Assembly (NCBI GenBank): GCA_020310875.1
Contig: CM035417.1
Span: 88,785,940 to 88,849,939 of the forward strand
From: Ceratopteris richardii
Taxonomy: Eukaryota; Streptophyta; Polypodiopsida; Polypodiales; Pteridaceae
Direction of reading: 5' to 3'
Length of the DNA: 64,000 nt
Shown: one piece after another, positions 33,292 to 46,647 of the stretch
Numbering within the stretch: the first letter of the stretch is position 1
Layout: each line of letters opens with the position of its first letter
The notes under the pieces: model-generated
What the model was told of the DNA's origin: nothing
The model's input: the letters and a program-made list of their open reading frames with translations, nothing else
Database searches by the model: none
Program-made: the position numbers and the translations under genes

Positions 33292-36200
33292 ACGAAGATC
33301 AAAGACTTGAAGGACCAGTTTCTTTCTGCTGATGAGTTTATACCAGATAGCTCACTTGTGGAGACCATTCTGAATGGACTTCCTAATTCATATCAGAGTT
33401 TTGCTTCTACTCTTCAGTTGATGATGAAAGGCAATCCGAATGCCTTATCATTTGAGGAGTTAGTCTATGTTCTATTACAGGAAGATCAGTCCACGCAGAA
33501 CAGGTCCATTATGCGAGTTGCAGATCAAGCTTTCCTGTCTAGTCAAAAGGGCAAAGGAAAATGGAGCTCTTCAACTAGTAAGCAAAAATTTGCTAATTCT
33601 GCATATTCGAAGAAGGAAGATAAAGATTAGAAGAAATCAAAGAAGTAGAAATTGTTTTGTAAGTACTGTAAAGGGAATGATCATATCATAAAGAACTTTC
33701 CAAAAATGGCTGCTAAAAAGGCAAAGAAGAAAGAGGCTGGAATGGTTGTTGCAGAGGCCTCTACACCAAAAACAGAGTCTGCTAATCTTGTGCAGGAAGA
33801 AGAATGGGTGTTTACTACTGTCTGCAGTTTTGACCCATCTTCTCATGAGCAGTGCATGTCTGTAGTAGACTCAGATGTTTGGTATTTTGACAGTGGGGCT
33901 ACGAAACATATTACCTCGCAGTGCAGTTTCTTCTCTTCACTCGAGCCTGCCCCTACAGGGAATACTGTTACATGTGACAACAACTCCTCTTATCCTGTTA
34001 TGGGAGTTGGTAAGATCATTTTGACTACTGTTGATGCTAGCTCTTTGACTTTTTCAGATGCTTTATTTGTGCCAGGGATCAAGAAGAACCTGTTATCAGT
34101 TTCTGCATTAGCCAAGATTGGCTTGGCTGTGAAATTTGTTGATGACAGGTGTACAGTTCATGATCTGTCAAATGGCGATGTGATTATTGCTACTGGCATT
34201 TTATGTCATGGACTGTATAAGCTCATAGACTATGAAAGATCTGTAAATGATTTGGCATGTGTAGTAAATGATTCTCAGGCTATGTTAGATGCAAAGCCTT
34301 GGCATGCACGCTTTGGTCATCTGAATTTTGCTAGTTTGCTATGCCTGCAGAAATCTGAAATGGTGTCCTCTTTGCCCAAACTTGAGGCACCTTGAAAACA
34401 TGTTTGTGAAGGCTATATTTTGGGCAAAATGTAGTGTTAATCCTTTCCAAAAGATGGTTCAGTTCGGGCTACTCAAAAATTGCAGCTCGTACATAGTGAT
34501 GTCTGTGGTCCTATGCAGACACCTTCTTTTGGAAATTATCTTTACTTTGTGACTTTCATTGATGATTTTTCCAAGCATGCATGAGTGTATCCATTGAAGG
34601 AAAAGTCCAAAGCGTTCATGTGCTTCAAACAATTTTTGGTTTTGGCTGAAAAATTTGTCAGCATGTAAAATGGGCACCCTCCATTCTAATCGAGGGGGGG
34701 AATATATGTCTTTTGATTTTAATGCATTTCTAGCTGAACATGGGATAAAACACCAGTGTACAGTGCTGTATACACCTCAACAGAATGGAGTTGCTGAATG
34801 AAAGAACAGGTCACTCATGGAGATGGTGAGATGTATGGTCAAGAGTCAGGCTTTACCACATAGTTTCTAGCTTGAGGCTGTCATGTGTGCAGCATATGTA
34901 CTGAACAGGTGTCCCACTAAAGCGCTGTACTCTATCACTCCATATGAGGCTTGGCATGATCGCAAGCCATCTGTTGCTCATCTGCATGTTTTTGGTTGTT
35001 TGGCATATGCATTAGTGCCTGAACAACATCGTAGAAAATTGGATGATAAAGTAGTAATATGTATTTTTATTGGGTATAGTTCTGAAAGTAAAGGATGTAG
35101 TCTGTATAATCCATAGACTAAACACATTCTAGTTAGTTGTGGTGTTGTTTTTGTGGAAGATGCTATTCAGCCATTGCTTTCATGTACTAAGGAGACATCT
35201 GTTAGCTCCAAAGACATGTATAATACTTTGCTGCCTCTTTTCACAGGTGGACAATCTAGTGCTATGCAGGTTTCATGTGATGATGCAGATCATTCCATTT
35301 CTGATGCACATTTATAAGATGCACTTATTGATGAGAGAGCTATTATTGAGCAGGCAAGAAGTATGCCAAAATGGTTGGTGCAGACCTTGCGTGACAGCAT
35401 TAGATGGACCTTTGTCATATGGTACTCGATCAAGCTCTCATAGTGCCTCCTTTGCATCGGATTGTTATGCTATGGCTGCATCTAGTCTCTGTGATGAGAC
35501 TGAGCCTGTTTTGTTTGATGAGGCACAAAATTCAAAAAATTGGATGGCTGCTATGCAATCTGAATATGATGCTATAATGAAGAGTGGTACTTGGTCCTTA
35601 CGTGACTTGCCTCCTGGCAAGAAGGCCATTGGCACTAAGTGGGTATACAAGCTGAAGCGTAAACCTGATGGTATAGTTGACAGGTATAAGGCTAGGCTTG
35701 TTGCAAAGGGTTATGCACAGGAAAGAGGCATTGATATTGATGAGACCTTTGCACCTACATGCCGTATGACTACTGTTCGGAGCATCTGTTTACTTCCAGC
35801 TCATCAAGGTTGGAATGTACATCAGTTGGACATTAAAACTTCATTTCTGAATGGTGACTTGCATGAAGAAGTGTATGTTTTTCAGCCCTATGGCTTTGTG
35901 CAGAAAGGGCATGAGAACCAAGTGTTTAGGTTAAAGAAGGCATTATATGGTTTAAAGCAAGCACCTCGTGCTTGGTATGAAAAGATACATGCCTATCTGA
36001 TTGCACATGGTTTTGAGAACAGTCCAATTGAAAGCACCTTATATGTTAAGCGTGCTAATGATGTACTTCTCATCATTGTGGTTTATGTTCATGACATGCT
36101 GCTCACTAGTCCTCATGAGAGGCATATTGCTGATTTTAAGGTTGATTTGCATGCCTCATTTCAGATGTGTGATTTGGGGCATTTGCATCATTATCTGGGC

Positions 36201-37106
36201 ATTCAATTTATGCACATTGATGGTGGAATGGCTTTGTGTCAAACGAAATATATTGACACATTATTGCAATGTTTTGGCCTTGAAGACTGTAAGCCTATTG
36301 CCACTCCTATAGAGACAGGTTTACGATTGAGTCTTCATGATGCTGGAGATGCATTTGATGCTGTTCTCTATCAGCACGCTAATGGATGTTTGATTTACTT
36401 ATGCATTACTCGGCCAGATATTCAATTTGTTGTCTCACAGATGAGCAGGTTTATGCATTGCCTAGGAGTCAAGCATTGGTAGTTGGTTAAGCATATCTTT
36501 TGTTACTTGAGTGGTACTCGGCTACTTGGGTTGTTTTATCCCAAGGGGGGATCACTACCACTAGATTTGCATGCTTTTTCTGACTGTGATTGGGCTAGTT
36601 GCTATGACACTCCTGTGTCCACTAGTGGCTTTTGCTTCATGCTTGGTAGCTCATGTATATCTTGATTGAGCAAGACGCAGCCTACTATGGCCACTTCAAG
36701 TTGTGACGCTGAGTATAGGGGAGCTTTCACAGTGACTGTTGAGTGTGCGTGGCTCAGACGCCTTATAGCTGATTCGGGTGTTGGTCAGTCTCCTGCCACC
36801 ACCATCTTCACTAACAGTCAGAGCGCATTGGCAGTTGCGAGGAATCGTGTGTTCCATGCTCGCACTAAGCACATTGAGGTGCATTATGTCACAGAGAGGC
36901 TCTCTGCTGGGGAGATCAGCTTGGCATATGTGCCCACGTAGGAACATTGCAGTACTTTTTAGGAAGGCTCTGCCTAGGGAGAAGTTTGAAGCTTTCCGCA
37001 AAGCTTTGGGCTTACTTCCTTTTGTGGAGTGATTTCCACATAGCTTAGCACTTCCTTATACATGAGTGTTAGCTACTTGTTCACCGCATCACTCCCAGGG
37101 GGGATT
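33292..37106 (+). pseudogene. family F copy F2: gag end to RNase H
   Basis: The copy begins inside Gag (TKIKDLKDQFLSADEFIPDS) and runs through a CCHC-like knuckle near 33655. Protease WYFDSGATKHIT lies near 33880-33915, gag-pre-integrase near 34300 and integrase at 34480-34960. RT includes YKARLVAKGYAQERGIDIDE near 35683. RNase H (HAFSDCDWASCYDTPVSTSG, near 36570) and the end block HARTKHIEVHY complete it. A polypurine tract (CCAGGGGGGATTT, 37094-37106) leads into the shared LTR. Several breaks. Confidence 0.85.
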
Positions 37107-37335
37107 TGTTGATATGTTTAGGTAATGATGTGTGTGAACACTCTAGGACTGCCGCGGAACTTTTTTCCCTCTTTAGGAGGTTTTTTTCCCCGGCTTGTAT
37201 ATATGTCTATTGCCCTAATGGGCTACTTATCTTTGTACATTCTCTAGTAATACATTCAGTATTGTGTGTTGTGCTCCAAGCTTCTTCTTCTTCCTTGTGC
37301 TGTTCGCGTGCTTCTGCAGACGTCTATCTCCAACA
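37107..37335 (+). repeat. family F LTR 2 (shared by F2 and F3)
   Basis: It is 229 bp and preceded by a polypurine tract, so it is the 3' LTR of F2. It is followed by the primer site TGGTATCAGAGC (37338-37349), so it is also the 5' LTR of F3. Confidence 0.92.
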
Positions 37336-40300
37336 ATTGGTATCAGAGCAGGTCGTCACTTCATCTAGGGTGCCGTCGACACTCCTCCATTTGCAGTCTA
37401 AGAATTGCACAAATTCTGGTGAGCATACTCAACGTGTTTTTGAGATCAAAACTGCTTCACTTTGTTGTGTCGAAATCGCGATCTGAGCTCGTTTAGGCCT
37501 TCGAACGCACTATCATAGTGCTTGTGTAGGCTATTTTGTCTTTTTGTGCCAAAGGTCTATACTAGTTTCTGTTCAACAGTATAAGCGTCTCGAAGTCTGC
37601 TACAAATCTAGCAAAATTCGTCTTGGCAGTTCTATTCAACTTTTTGAGATACATTCATTTTTTTGCATCAAGGTATTTTAGTCATCGACCATGGCTGAAA
37701 GCAGTGATGTATTCCGTATGTTGGCTGTTGAGGATAAGTTGGATGGTACCAACTACCCGTTATGGGTTTATATGATGCGACATATGTTGGTTGCAAAGGG
37801 ATTGTGGAACATTGTGCAGGGTGTGGAAAAACGTCCTATCACACCTGCAACTATTACAACTGCAGGTACTGAAGTTGATGCAGAGGGTGTCGAAGATGGT
37901 GATATTCTGCATATTCCTGTTCGTGCTGCAGTTTCTGCTGCACCTACTACAGAGCATATTCGCTGGGATGGTAGAGATGCCCAGGCACATGCATTGATAG
38001 CTTTGTCTGTCAAACGTGCCATTATTCCTCACATTCACTCTTGCAGAATAGCTATGGATGCTTGGGATACACTTACCACATTCTACAAAGCTAGGAATGA
38101 GGCTCGTGTTGCTTACCTCCAAAAACAGTTGGAGAGTGAGCACATGAATGAAGGTGATTCTATGGACGGTTTCCTAACGAAGGTTAAAGACTTGAAGGAA
38201 CAGTTGATTTTTGCTAATGAGTTTATACCAGATAACTCACTTGTGCACACCGTTCTGAATGGTCTTCCTGATTCATATTAGAGTTTTGCTTCTAGTCTTC
38301 GGTTGATCATGAAAGGCAATCCAAATGCCTTATCATTTGAGGAGTTAGTCTATGTTCTGTTGCAGGAAGATGAGACGAGGCAGAACACGTCCATTATGCG
38401 AGTTGCAGATCAAGCTTTCCTGGCTAGTCAAAAGGGCAAAGGAAAATGGAGCTCTTCAACTAGTAAGCAGAAATTTGCTAATTCTGCATCTTCGAAGAAG
38501 GGAAGATAAAGATGAGAAGAAATCAGAAAGGCAAAAATTGTTTTATAAGTATTGTAAAGGGAATGATCATCTCATAAAGAACTGTCCAAAAGTGGCTGCT
38601 AAAGAGGCAGAGAAGAAAGAGGTTGGAATGGTTGTTGCAGAGGCCTCTACACCAAAAACAGAGTCTGCTAATCTTGTGCAGGAAGAAGAATGGGTGTTTA
38701 CTAGTGTCTGCTGTTTTGACCCATCTTCTCATGAGCACTGCATGTCTGCAGTAGACTCAGATGTTTGGTATTTTGATAGTGGGGCGACGAAACATATTAC
38801 CTCGCAGCGCAATTTCTTTTCTTCACTCGAGCCTACCCCTATAGGGAATACTGTTACATGTGCCAAAAACTCCTCTTATCCCGTTATGGGAGTTGGTAAG
38901 ATCATTTTGACTACTACTGATGGTAGTTCTTTCACTTTGTCAGATGCTTTATTTGTGCCACGGACCAAGAAGAACCTGTTATCAGTTTCTGCATTAGCCA
39001 AAATTGGCTTGATTGTGAAATTTGTTGATGACAGGTGTACAGTTCATGATCTGTCAAATGGCGATGTGATTATTACTTCTGGCATTTTATGTCGTGGATT
39101 GTATAAGCTCATAGACTATGAAAGGTCTGTAAATGATTTGGCATGTGCAATAAATGATTCTTAGGCTATGTTAGATGCAAAGCCTTGGCATGCACGCTTT
39201 GGTCATCTGAATTTTGCTAGTTTGCTATGCCTGCAGAAATCTGAAATAGTGTCCTCTTTGCCGAAACTTGAGGCACCTGGAAAACATGTTTGTGAAGGCT
39301 GTATTTTGGGCAAAATGCAGGGTTCGTCCTTTCCAAAAGATGGTTGAGTTTGGGCTACTCAGAAATTATAGCTTGTACATAGTGATGTCTGTGGTCCTAT
39401 GCAGACACCTTCTTTTGGAAATTATCTTTACTTCGTGACTTTCATTGATGATTTTTCTAGGCATGCATGGGTATATCCATTGAAGGCAAAGTCCGAAGTG
39501 TTCATGTGCTTCAAACATGTGTTCAGCATTTAAAATGGGCACCCTCCATTCTGATTGAGGGGGAAAATATATGTCTTTTGATTTTAATGCATTTCTGGCT
39601 GAACGTGGGATAAAATACCAGTGTACACTGCCGTATACACCTCAATAGAATGGAGTTGCTAAATGAAAGAATAGGTCACTCATGGAGATGGCGAGGTGTA
39701 TGGTCAAGAGTCAGGCTTAACCACATAGTTTCTGGCTTGAGGCTGTCATGTGTGCAGCATATGTACTGAATAGGTGTCCCACTAAAGCGTTGTACTCTAT
39801 CACTCCATATGAGTCTTGGCATGATCGCAAGCCATCTGTTGCTCATCTGCGTGTTTTTGGTTGTTTGGCATATGCATAAGTGCCTAAACAACATCGCATA
39901 AAATTGGATGATAAAGTAGTAAAATGTATTTTTGTTGGGTATAGTTCTGAAAGTAAAGGCTATCATCTGTATCAACCACAGACTAAACGCATTCTGGTTA
40001 GCCGTGATGTTCTTTTTGTGGAAGATGTTATTCAGCCATTGCTTTCATGTACTAAGGAGACATCTGTTAGCTCCAAAGACATGTATGATACTTTGCTGCC
40101 TCTTTTCACAGGTGGACACTCTAGTGCTGGTCCTAATGAAGCAACTTCTCAGCCTTTGCAGGTTTCATGTGATGATGCAGATCATTCCATTTTTTATTCA
40201 GATTTACAAGATGCACTTATTGATGAGAGAGCTAATATTGAGCAGGCAAGAACTATGCCAAAATGGCTGGTGCAGACCTTGCGTGACAGCATTAGATGCA

Positions 40301-41998
40301 CCTTTGTCATATCGTACTCGATCAGGCTCTCATAGTGCCTCCTTTGCATCAGATTGCTATGCTATAGCTGCATCTAGTCTCTGTGATGAGACTGAGCCTG
40401 TTTCGTTTGATGAAGCACAAAATTCAAAAAATTGGATGGCTGCTATGCAATCTGAATATGATGCTATAATGAGGAATGGTACTTGGTCCTTACGTGTCTT
40501 GCCTCCTAGCAAGAAGGCCATTGGCACTAAGTGGGTATACAAGCTGAAGCGTAAACGTGATGGTACAGTTGACAAGTATAAGGCTAGGCTTGTTGCAAAA
40601 GGTTATGCACAAGAAAGAGGCATTGATTTTGATGAGACCTTTGCACCTACATGCCGTATGACTACTGTTCGGAGACTCTGTCCACTTCTAGCTCATCATG
40701 GTTGGAATGTACATCACTTGGACATTAAAACTGCATTTCTGAATGGTGACTTGCATGAAGAAATGTATGTTTTTGAGCCCCATGGCTTTGTGCAAAAAGG
40801 GCATGAGAACCAAGTGTGCAGGTTAAAGAAGGCATTATATGGTTTAAAGCAAGCACCACGTGCTTGCTATGAAAAGATACATGCCTATCTGATTGACATG
40901 GTTTTGAGAACAGTCCAATTGAAAGAACCTTATATGTTAAGCGTGCTAATGATGTACTTCTGATCATTGTGGTTTATGTTGATGGCAATGCTCACTGGTC
41001 CTCATGAGAGGCATATTTCTGATTTTAAGGTTGATTTGCATGCCTCATTTGAGATGTCAGATTTGGGGCATTTGCATCATTAGCTAGACATTCAGTTTAT
41101 GCATGTTGATGGTGGAATGGCTTTGTGTCAAAGGAAATATATTGACACAGTATTGGAACATTTTGGCCTTGAAGCCTGTAAGCCTATTGCCACTCCTATG
41201 GAGACAGGTTTACGATTGAGTCTTCATGATGCTGGAGATGCATTTGATGCTGTTCTCTATCAGCAAGCTATTGGATGCTTGATTTACTTATGCATTACTC
41301 AGTGAGATATTCAGTTTGTTGTCTTGCACATGATCATTTTTATGCATTGCCCAGGAGTCAAGCATTGGCAGGCGGTTAAGCGTATCTTTCGCTACTTGAG
41401 TGGGGCTACTTGGGTAGTTCTATCCCAAGGGGGGATCACTACCACTAGATTTGCATGCTTTTTCTAATTCTGATTGGGCTAGTTGCTATGACACTCGTGT
41501 GTCCACTAGTGGCTTTTGCTTCATGCTTGGTAGCTCATGTATATCTTGGTTGAGCAAGAAGCAGCCTACTGCGGCCACTTCCAGTTGTGAGGTTGAGTAT
41601 AGGGAAGCTTTCTCAACGACTATTGAGTGTGTGTGGCTCGGACACCTTATGGCTGATTTGGGTGTTGGTTAGTCTTCTGCCACCACCATCTTCAGTGACA
41701 GTTAGAGCGCATTGGTAGTTGCGAGGAACCCTGTGTTACATGCTCGCACTAAGCACATTGAGGTGCATTATCATTATGTCGGGGAGAGGTTCTCTGTTGG
41801 GGAGATCAGCTTGGCATATGTGCCCACGTAGGAGAACATTGTAGACCTTTTCACGAAGGCTCTGCCTAGGGAGAAGTTTGAAGATTTCTGCAAAGCTTTG
41901 GGCTTACTTCCTTTTGTGGAGTGATTTCCACATAGCTTGGCACTTCCTTATACATGAGTGCTAGCTACTTGTTAACCGCATCACTCCTAGGGGGGATT
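37336..41998 (+). pseudogene. family F copy F3: full-length internal region
   Basis: This is the only F copy with everything from primer site (37338-37349) to polypurine tract. Gag starts at ATG 37691 (MAESSDVFRMLAVEDKLDGT). A CCHC knuckle (KYCKGNDHLIKNCPK) lies near 38545-38590 and protease WYFDSGATKHIT near 38766-38801. Integrase is near 39360-39730, followed by a GYSSESKGYHLY block near 39935. RT includes KARLVAKGYAQERGIDFDE near 40580. RNase H lies near 41440-41850. Several breaks are present. Confidence 0.88.
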
Positions 41999-42228
41999 TG
42001 TTGATATATTTAGGTAATGATGTGTGTGAACACTCTAGGACTGCCCGGGAACTTTTTTCCCTCGTTAGGAGGTTTCTTTCCCCCGGCATGTATATACGCC
42101 TATTGCCCTAATGCGCTACTTGTCTTTGTACATTCTCTAGTGATACATTTAGTATTGTGTGTTGTGCTCCAAGGTTCTTCTTCTTCCTTGTACTGTTTGC
42201 GTGCTTTTGCAGACATTTATCTCCAACA
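41999..42228 (+). repeat. family F LTR 3 (shared by F3 and F4)
   Basis: It is 230 bp, preceded by the polypurine run AGGGGGGATT and followed by the primer-like site CGGTATCAGAGC. About 17 differences from LTR 2 by eye. Confidence 0.92.
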
Positions 42229-43955
42229 ATCGGTATCAGAGCAGGTCATCAATTCATCTAGGGCATCGTCGACACTCCTCCATTTGCACTCTCAAAATCG
42301 CACGAATTTTGGTGAGCACACTCAGTGTGTTTTCGAGATCAAAACTGCTTCTGTTTGTGGTGTCAAAATCGCGATCTGAGCTCGTTTTGGCGTCCAAACG
42401 CACTATCATAGTGCTTGTGTAGGATATTTTGTCTTTTTGTGCCAAAGCTATATACTAGTTTCTGTTCACTAGTATAAGCGTCTCGAAGTCTGCTACAGGT
42501 CTAGCGGAATTCGTCTCGGCAGTTCTGTTCAATTTTTTGAGATACAATCAAGTTTTTGCATCAAGGTATTTTCGTCACCAGCCATGGTTGAAAGCAGTGA
42601 TGTATTTTCTATGTTGGTTATTGAGGATAAGTTGGATGGTACCAACTACCCGTTATGGGCTTATATGATGCGACATGTGTTGGTTGCAAAAGGACTGTGG
42701 AACATTGTGGAGGGTGTCGAAAAACATCCTATCACACCTGCAAATGTTACAAGTGCAGGTACTAAAGCTGATGCAGAGGGTATCGAAGATGGTGATATTC
42801 TGCATATTCTTGTTTGTGTTGCGGTCTCTGCTGCACCTACTACAGAGCAAATTTGCTGGGATGGCAGAGATGCCCAGGCACATGCATTGATAGCTTTGTC
42901 TGTCAAACGTGCCATTATTCCTCACATTTTCTCTTGCAGAATAGCTAAGGATGCTTGGGATACACTTACCACATTGTACCAAGCTAGGAATGAGGCTCAT
43001 GTTGCTTACCTCGAAAAACAGTTGGAGAGTGAGCACATGAATGAAGTTGATTCTATGGACGGTTTCCTAATGAAGATCAAAGACATGAAGGAAAAATATA
43101 TTTTTGCTGATGAGTTTATACCAGATAGGTCACTTGTGCAGACCGTTCTGAACAGTCTTCCTTATTCATATCAGAGTTTTGCTTCTACTCTTCGGTTGAT
43201 GATGAAAGGAAATCTGAATGCCTTATCATTTGAGGAGTTAGTTTATGTTCTGTTGCAGGAAGATCACTCCAGGCAGAACAGGTCCATTATGCGAGTTGCA
43301 GATCAAGCTTTCCTGGCTAGTCAAAAGCGCAAAGGAAAATGAAGCTCTTCAACTAGTAAGAAAAAATTAGCTAATTCTGCATATTCGAAGAAGGAAGATA
43401 AAGATGAGAAGAAATTAGAAAAGAAAAAATTATTTTGTAAGTATTGTAAAGGGAATGATCATATCATAAAGAATTGTCCAAAACTGGCTGTTAAAGAAGC
43501 AAAGAAGAAAGAGGCTGGAATGGTTGTTGCAGAGGCCTCTACACCAAAAACAGAGTTTGCTAATCTTGTGCAGGAAGAAGAATGGGTGTTTACTACTGTC
43601 TGCAGTTTTGACCCATCTTTTCATGAGCAGTGCATGTCTGCAGTAGACTCAGATGTTTGGTATTTTGACAGTGGGGCGACGAAACATATTACCTCGCAGC
43701 ACAGTTTCTTCTCTTCACTCGAGGTTTCCCCTACAGGGAATACTGTTACATGTGCCAACAACTCCTCTTATCCTGTTATGGGAGTTGGTAAGACATTTTG
43801 ACTACTGCTGATGGTAGTTCTTTCACTTTGTGAGATGATTTATTTGTGCCAGGGATCAAGAAGAACCTGTTATCAGTTTCTGCATTAGCCAAGATTGGCT
43901 TGGTTGTGAAATTTGTTGATCACATGTGTACAGTTCATGATCTATCAAATGCAAG
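42229..43955 (+). pseudogene. family F copy F4: gag and protease part only
   Basis: Gag starts at ATG 42584 (MVESSDVFSMLVIEDKLDGT) and stays recognisable through the knuckle (CKYCKGNDHIIKNCPK, near 43436-43483). The protease block WYFDSGATKHIT follows near 43660-43695. Similarity to the other F copies stops near 43955, before integrase. It forms the right end of the array. A few breaks. Confidence 0.85.
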
Positions 43956-45052
43956 GATGGTATTTGAGCATCATTTACTCCTAGAGAGTATTCAAGTAGG
44001 TTCTCTTGTGCATTCTATTGGAACTAAATAAAATGCATCCTCCATTCAATATGACTTTTTCTAGAGAGAGAGAGAGGTATTTTGAGAGATCTTTAGGATC
44101 GAAGCTATGGATCTATTTAAGAATTTATTTACTCTAACTTTCATAGTAGTTTTCCTTCATTAGGAGTTTACTTTTCCACTTATTAGGAAGAGAAATAGTT
44201 TGATAGCTGATATGTTGTCATTTATGGAGAGTTTATCCAAAAAATTTAGTATGTCTCTTTTAAGGGAAAGCAAAAGTGGAATAGGTTCCACTATTGTAGC
44301 ATGTTTCCTTGGAAGAGATAGAGAGAGTTTATTTACTCTTTAGATTTTTTGAATAGAGTAATTTCAATTCTATCAAAGAGAATATAGAGATTGGATAGTC
44401 AAAGATTAGATTGAATCTTCACTAAGGTCTCTAGGGAGAAGTGGTTTTGTCTACTTCTAGTGATGATCTATTGAAATTAAGGAGATTGGGAGTAGAGTAA
44501 TGAATCCTCTCTTTAAAGTTTTAGGAGATAGGGATAGATTCGACCTATTGGGTTACCAATCTCTTAGTTGGTGTTTTGCCATGAGTATGATGATTGAGCA
44601 TCGATTAGGAGTATGGGTGCTTATGGATTATCTGAATGTCAAGAACGAACGCTTTTGCATTCATATGACAAACGAGAGGGAAGAGAAAATAGAAGAGGAC
44701 ATAGAGGATATTTCATATGGATTGAAGTCATTATGGCAGTGATAGTTTGAAAGTTGAGTGTATCTGGGAGATAATAGGCCCCACCTAGACGGTTTCCAAC
44801 ATTTGAGAAGATCTCATATGAGGCTTCTTAAGGGGAAGGATACAGGGAAGCTATCATGGACAAGGAAACCATCTAAACCTTAGATTCCATGTCAATTTCT
44901 ATATCTCATGATTGGCTTAGAGTTTGGAGAAACTAATGCTTCCATTGCATCCGGAACGTGCCAAAACCCCAAGATCGACTGTCTATTTGTTGAATTCTGA
45001 CACCCGGAGGTCCTGATTCAAGTTGATGACATCATGATGACATCATCTTATG
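43956..45052. other. unassigned DNA between the two family F regions
   Basis: No similarity to the other elements of the window was recognised over 1.1 kb. It has AGAGAG runs near 44065-44080 and an 80-codon open frame at 44500-44742 (starting MNPLFKVLGDRDRF) that I do not recognise. The right end near 45030-45050 has a repeated GATGACATCAT motif next to the truncated end of element F5. It may be leftover DNA of the locus or of an old repeat. Confidence 0.4.
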
Positions 45053-45343
45053 CTTCAGCTTGTATACCCACTTTGTGCCAATGGCCTTCTTGCTAGGATG
45101 CAAGTCACATAAAGACGAGGTACCATTCTTCATTATAGCATCATTTTCAGATTGCATAGCAGCCATCCAATTTTTGAATTTTGTGCTTCTTCAAATGAAA
45201 CAGGTTCATTCTCATCATAGAGACTAGACAGAGTCATAGCATAGCAATCTGATGCAAAAGAGGCACTATGAGAGCCTAATCAAGTATGATATGACATATG
45301 TGCATCTAAGTTGTTGTCATGCAGAGTCTGCACTAGCCATTTT
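45053..45343 (-). pseudogene. F5 reverse transcriptase front
   Basis: On the minus strand this matches the F family segment leading into RT (equivalent to about 35400-35660 in F2), including the W-V-Y-K-L-K block at the left end. It is separated from the rest of F5 by the D array. Confidence 0.85.
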
Positions 45344-46615
45344 TGTGAAGAGATGGATAGGTATGTGCTTGAAGATGAAGAGGTGTTGCAAAATCCTTGA
45401 TCTACACCAGCCAAATGAACTCCAGGAGTATATGGTGGGCCCTTTTAGCTTGCCAATGGATGTATTAGACACCCTATGTACCTTGGAAGATCACTCTCAA
45501 AAAGATAGATCAAAACAGATAAGTTGGAGTTAGCTCAGAGGTGAAAACTTGCTATTCTTGGTTCATGCACCTGTCCAGTGTTTTACATAATTCTCTGAGC
45601 ACAGCAGCAATTAGCTCAATTCCTCTTGGGGAAGTCTAGGCAACTTAAAGAGCTAACTTTCAAGAGTAATCTCATAAAACATAATGAACCACACACTGAG
45701 AATGAGTTTTAACAAGTGATGACAGCATCCTGATTTTCACGGGCTGCTATAGAAATAGACCAGTGAGCAGACAAATCCACATAACTCCGAATTTAGAAAT
45801 CCAATGATTATTAAAATTTGTATGGTTATACTAGATAGTAAGCTAAATCCAAAAAGCTTTAAATCACTGAATTTGGATAAGTAACCACTGAGAAATGGCT
45901 CTGACAAGATGAGTGAAAAAGTCGGGTACCTGACAGAGAAGTGAAGATGAATAGACCCTATTGACTTCAAATGAACATAACTGAAGATTGCAACATCCAA
46001 ATGACATGAAAATTTGTGAACCTATAGTAGACTTATAGAGCTAACTTTACCAAGTTAAATCACAGAAAATGATGCACCAAGCTCAGAGAAAACATCTCTG
46101 CAAGCTGACTGAGAAAACTAAGAGTAATGGCAGTGAGTAGTACACTTCACAAGAACATGGAATGATGAACTCAAATAATCATGAAAATGAAAGTATATTG
46201 CTTGTACAATACAATGACTTAATGATACATGTGTGTGCCTTGTAATCACACCTTGATATGGCATAAAGCTCAGCTCTTGGAGGTCTTCACACAGGTCTCT
46301 CTAACCACGACTAAAATTGCCATCTATTTATAGTTGAGTTTGGGAGGCTAACTTCCCTCAATCACTCTCCAATCAATCACTGATTGATTTGATTCTCTAC
46401 CTACCACAAATCACGAATTCGTGGCTCCTCTTTCCATTCTTGATCAAGTGGACTCAACCACTTAAGATTCTCTTACTTTTACATTAAGTAAACTCTTCAA
46501 AAGTTACAAGAGGTAGTTCACAAGTGAACTTTACATAGTCTTGTTTTTATAGCTTCTTCTAAGACTTTGTGAGACTCAAGCCAATACTTAGGCTTTTCAT
46601 AGACTTGCTCCAACA
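45344..46615 (-). repeat. family D LTR a (3' LTR of D1)
   Basis: It is 1272 bp, left end TGTGAAGAGATGG, right end CTCCAACA. The complement of a polypurine tract (GCTCCCCCTCAAGCC, 46616-46630) follows. Length matches the solo LTR at 25270-26542. Confidence 0.95.
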
Positions 46616-46647
46616 GCTCCCCCTCAAGCCAAGTATGCTTGAGGTCT

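Larger units (their letters stand above)
30907..43955 (+). mobile_element. head-to-tail array of four family F Ty1/copia copies sharing LTRs
   Basis: The order is LTR (30907-31138), copy F1, copy F2, LTR (37107-37335), copy F3, LTR (41999-42228), copy F4. The LTRs are only about 230 bp and share TGTTGAT(A/G)T starts and TCCAACA ends. The middle LTR serves as 3' LTR of F2 and 5' LTR of F3. The third does so for F3 and F4. Left flanking bases GTGTA (30902-30906) interrupt element E; the right end is lost, so no target duplication can be confirmed. The LTRs differ by about 7 percent (second versus third) to about 20 percent (first versus the rest) by eye, so the array is old or mixed in origin. 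All copies are broken. Confidence 0.88.

Noticed and set aside
37760-38143. 127-codon minus-strand frame, recurring at 42653-43036
   Set aside because: Antisense shadow of family F Gag; it recurs because Gag recurs.
46221-46300. Possible tRNA or small RNA genes near LTR and primer-site motifs
   Set aside because: Only the 10-12 base primer complement to initiator-Met tRNA is present; no cloverleaf was seen here or elsewhere.
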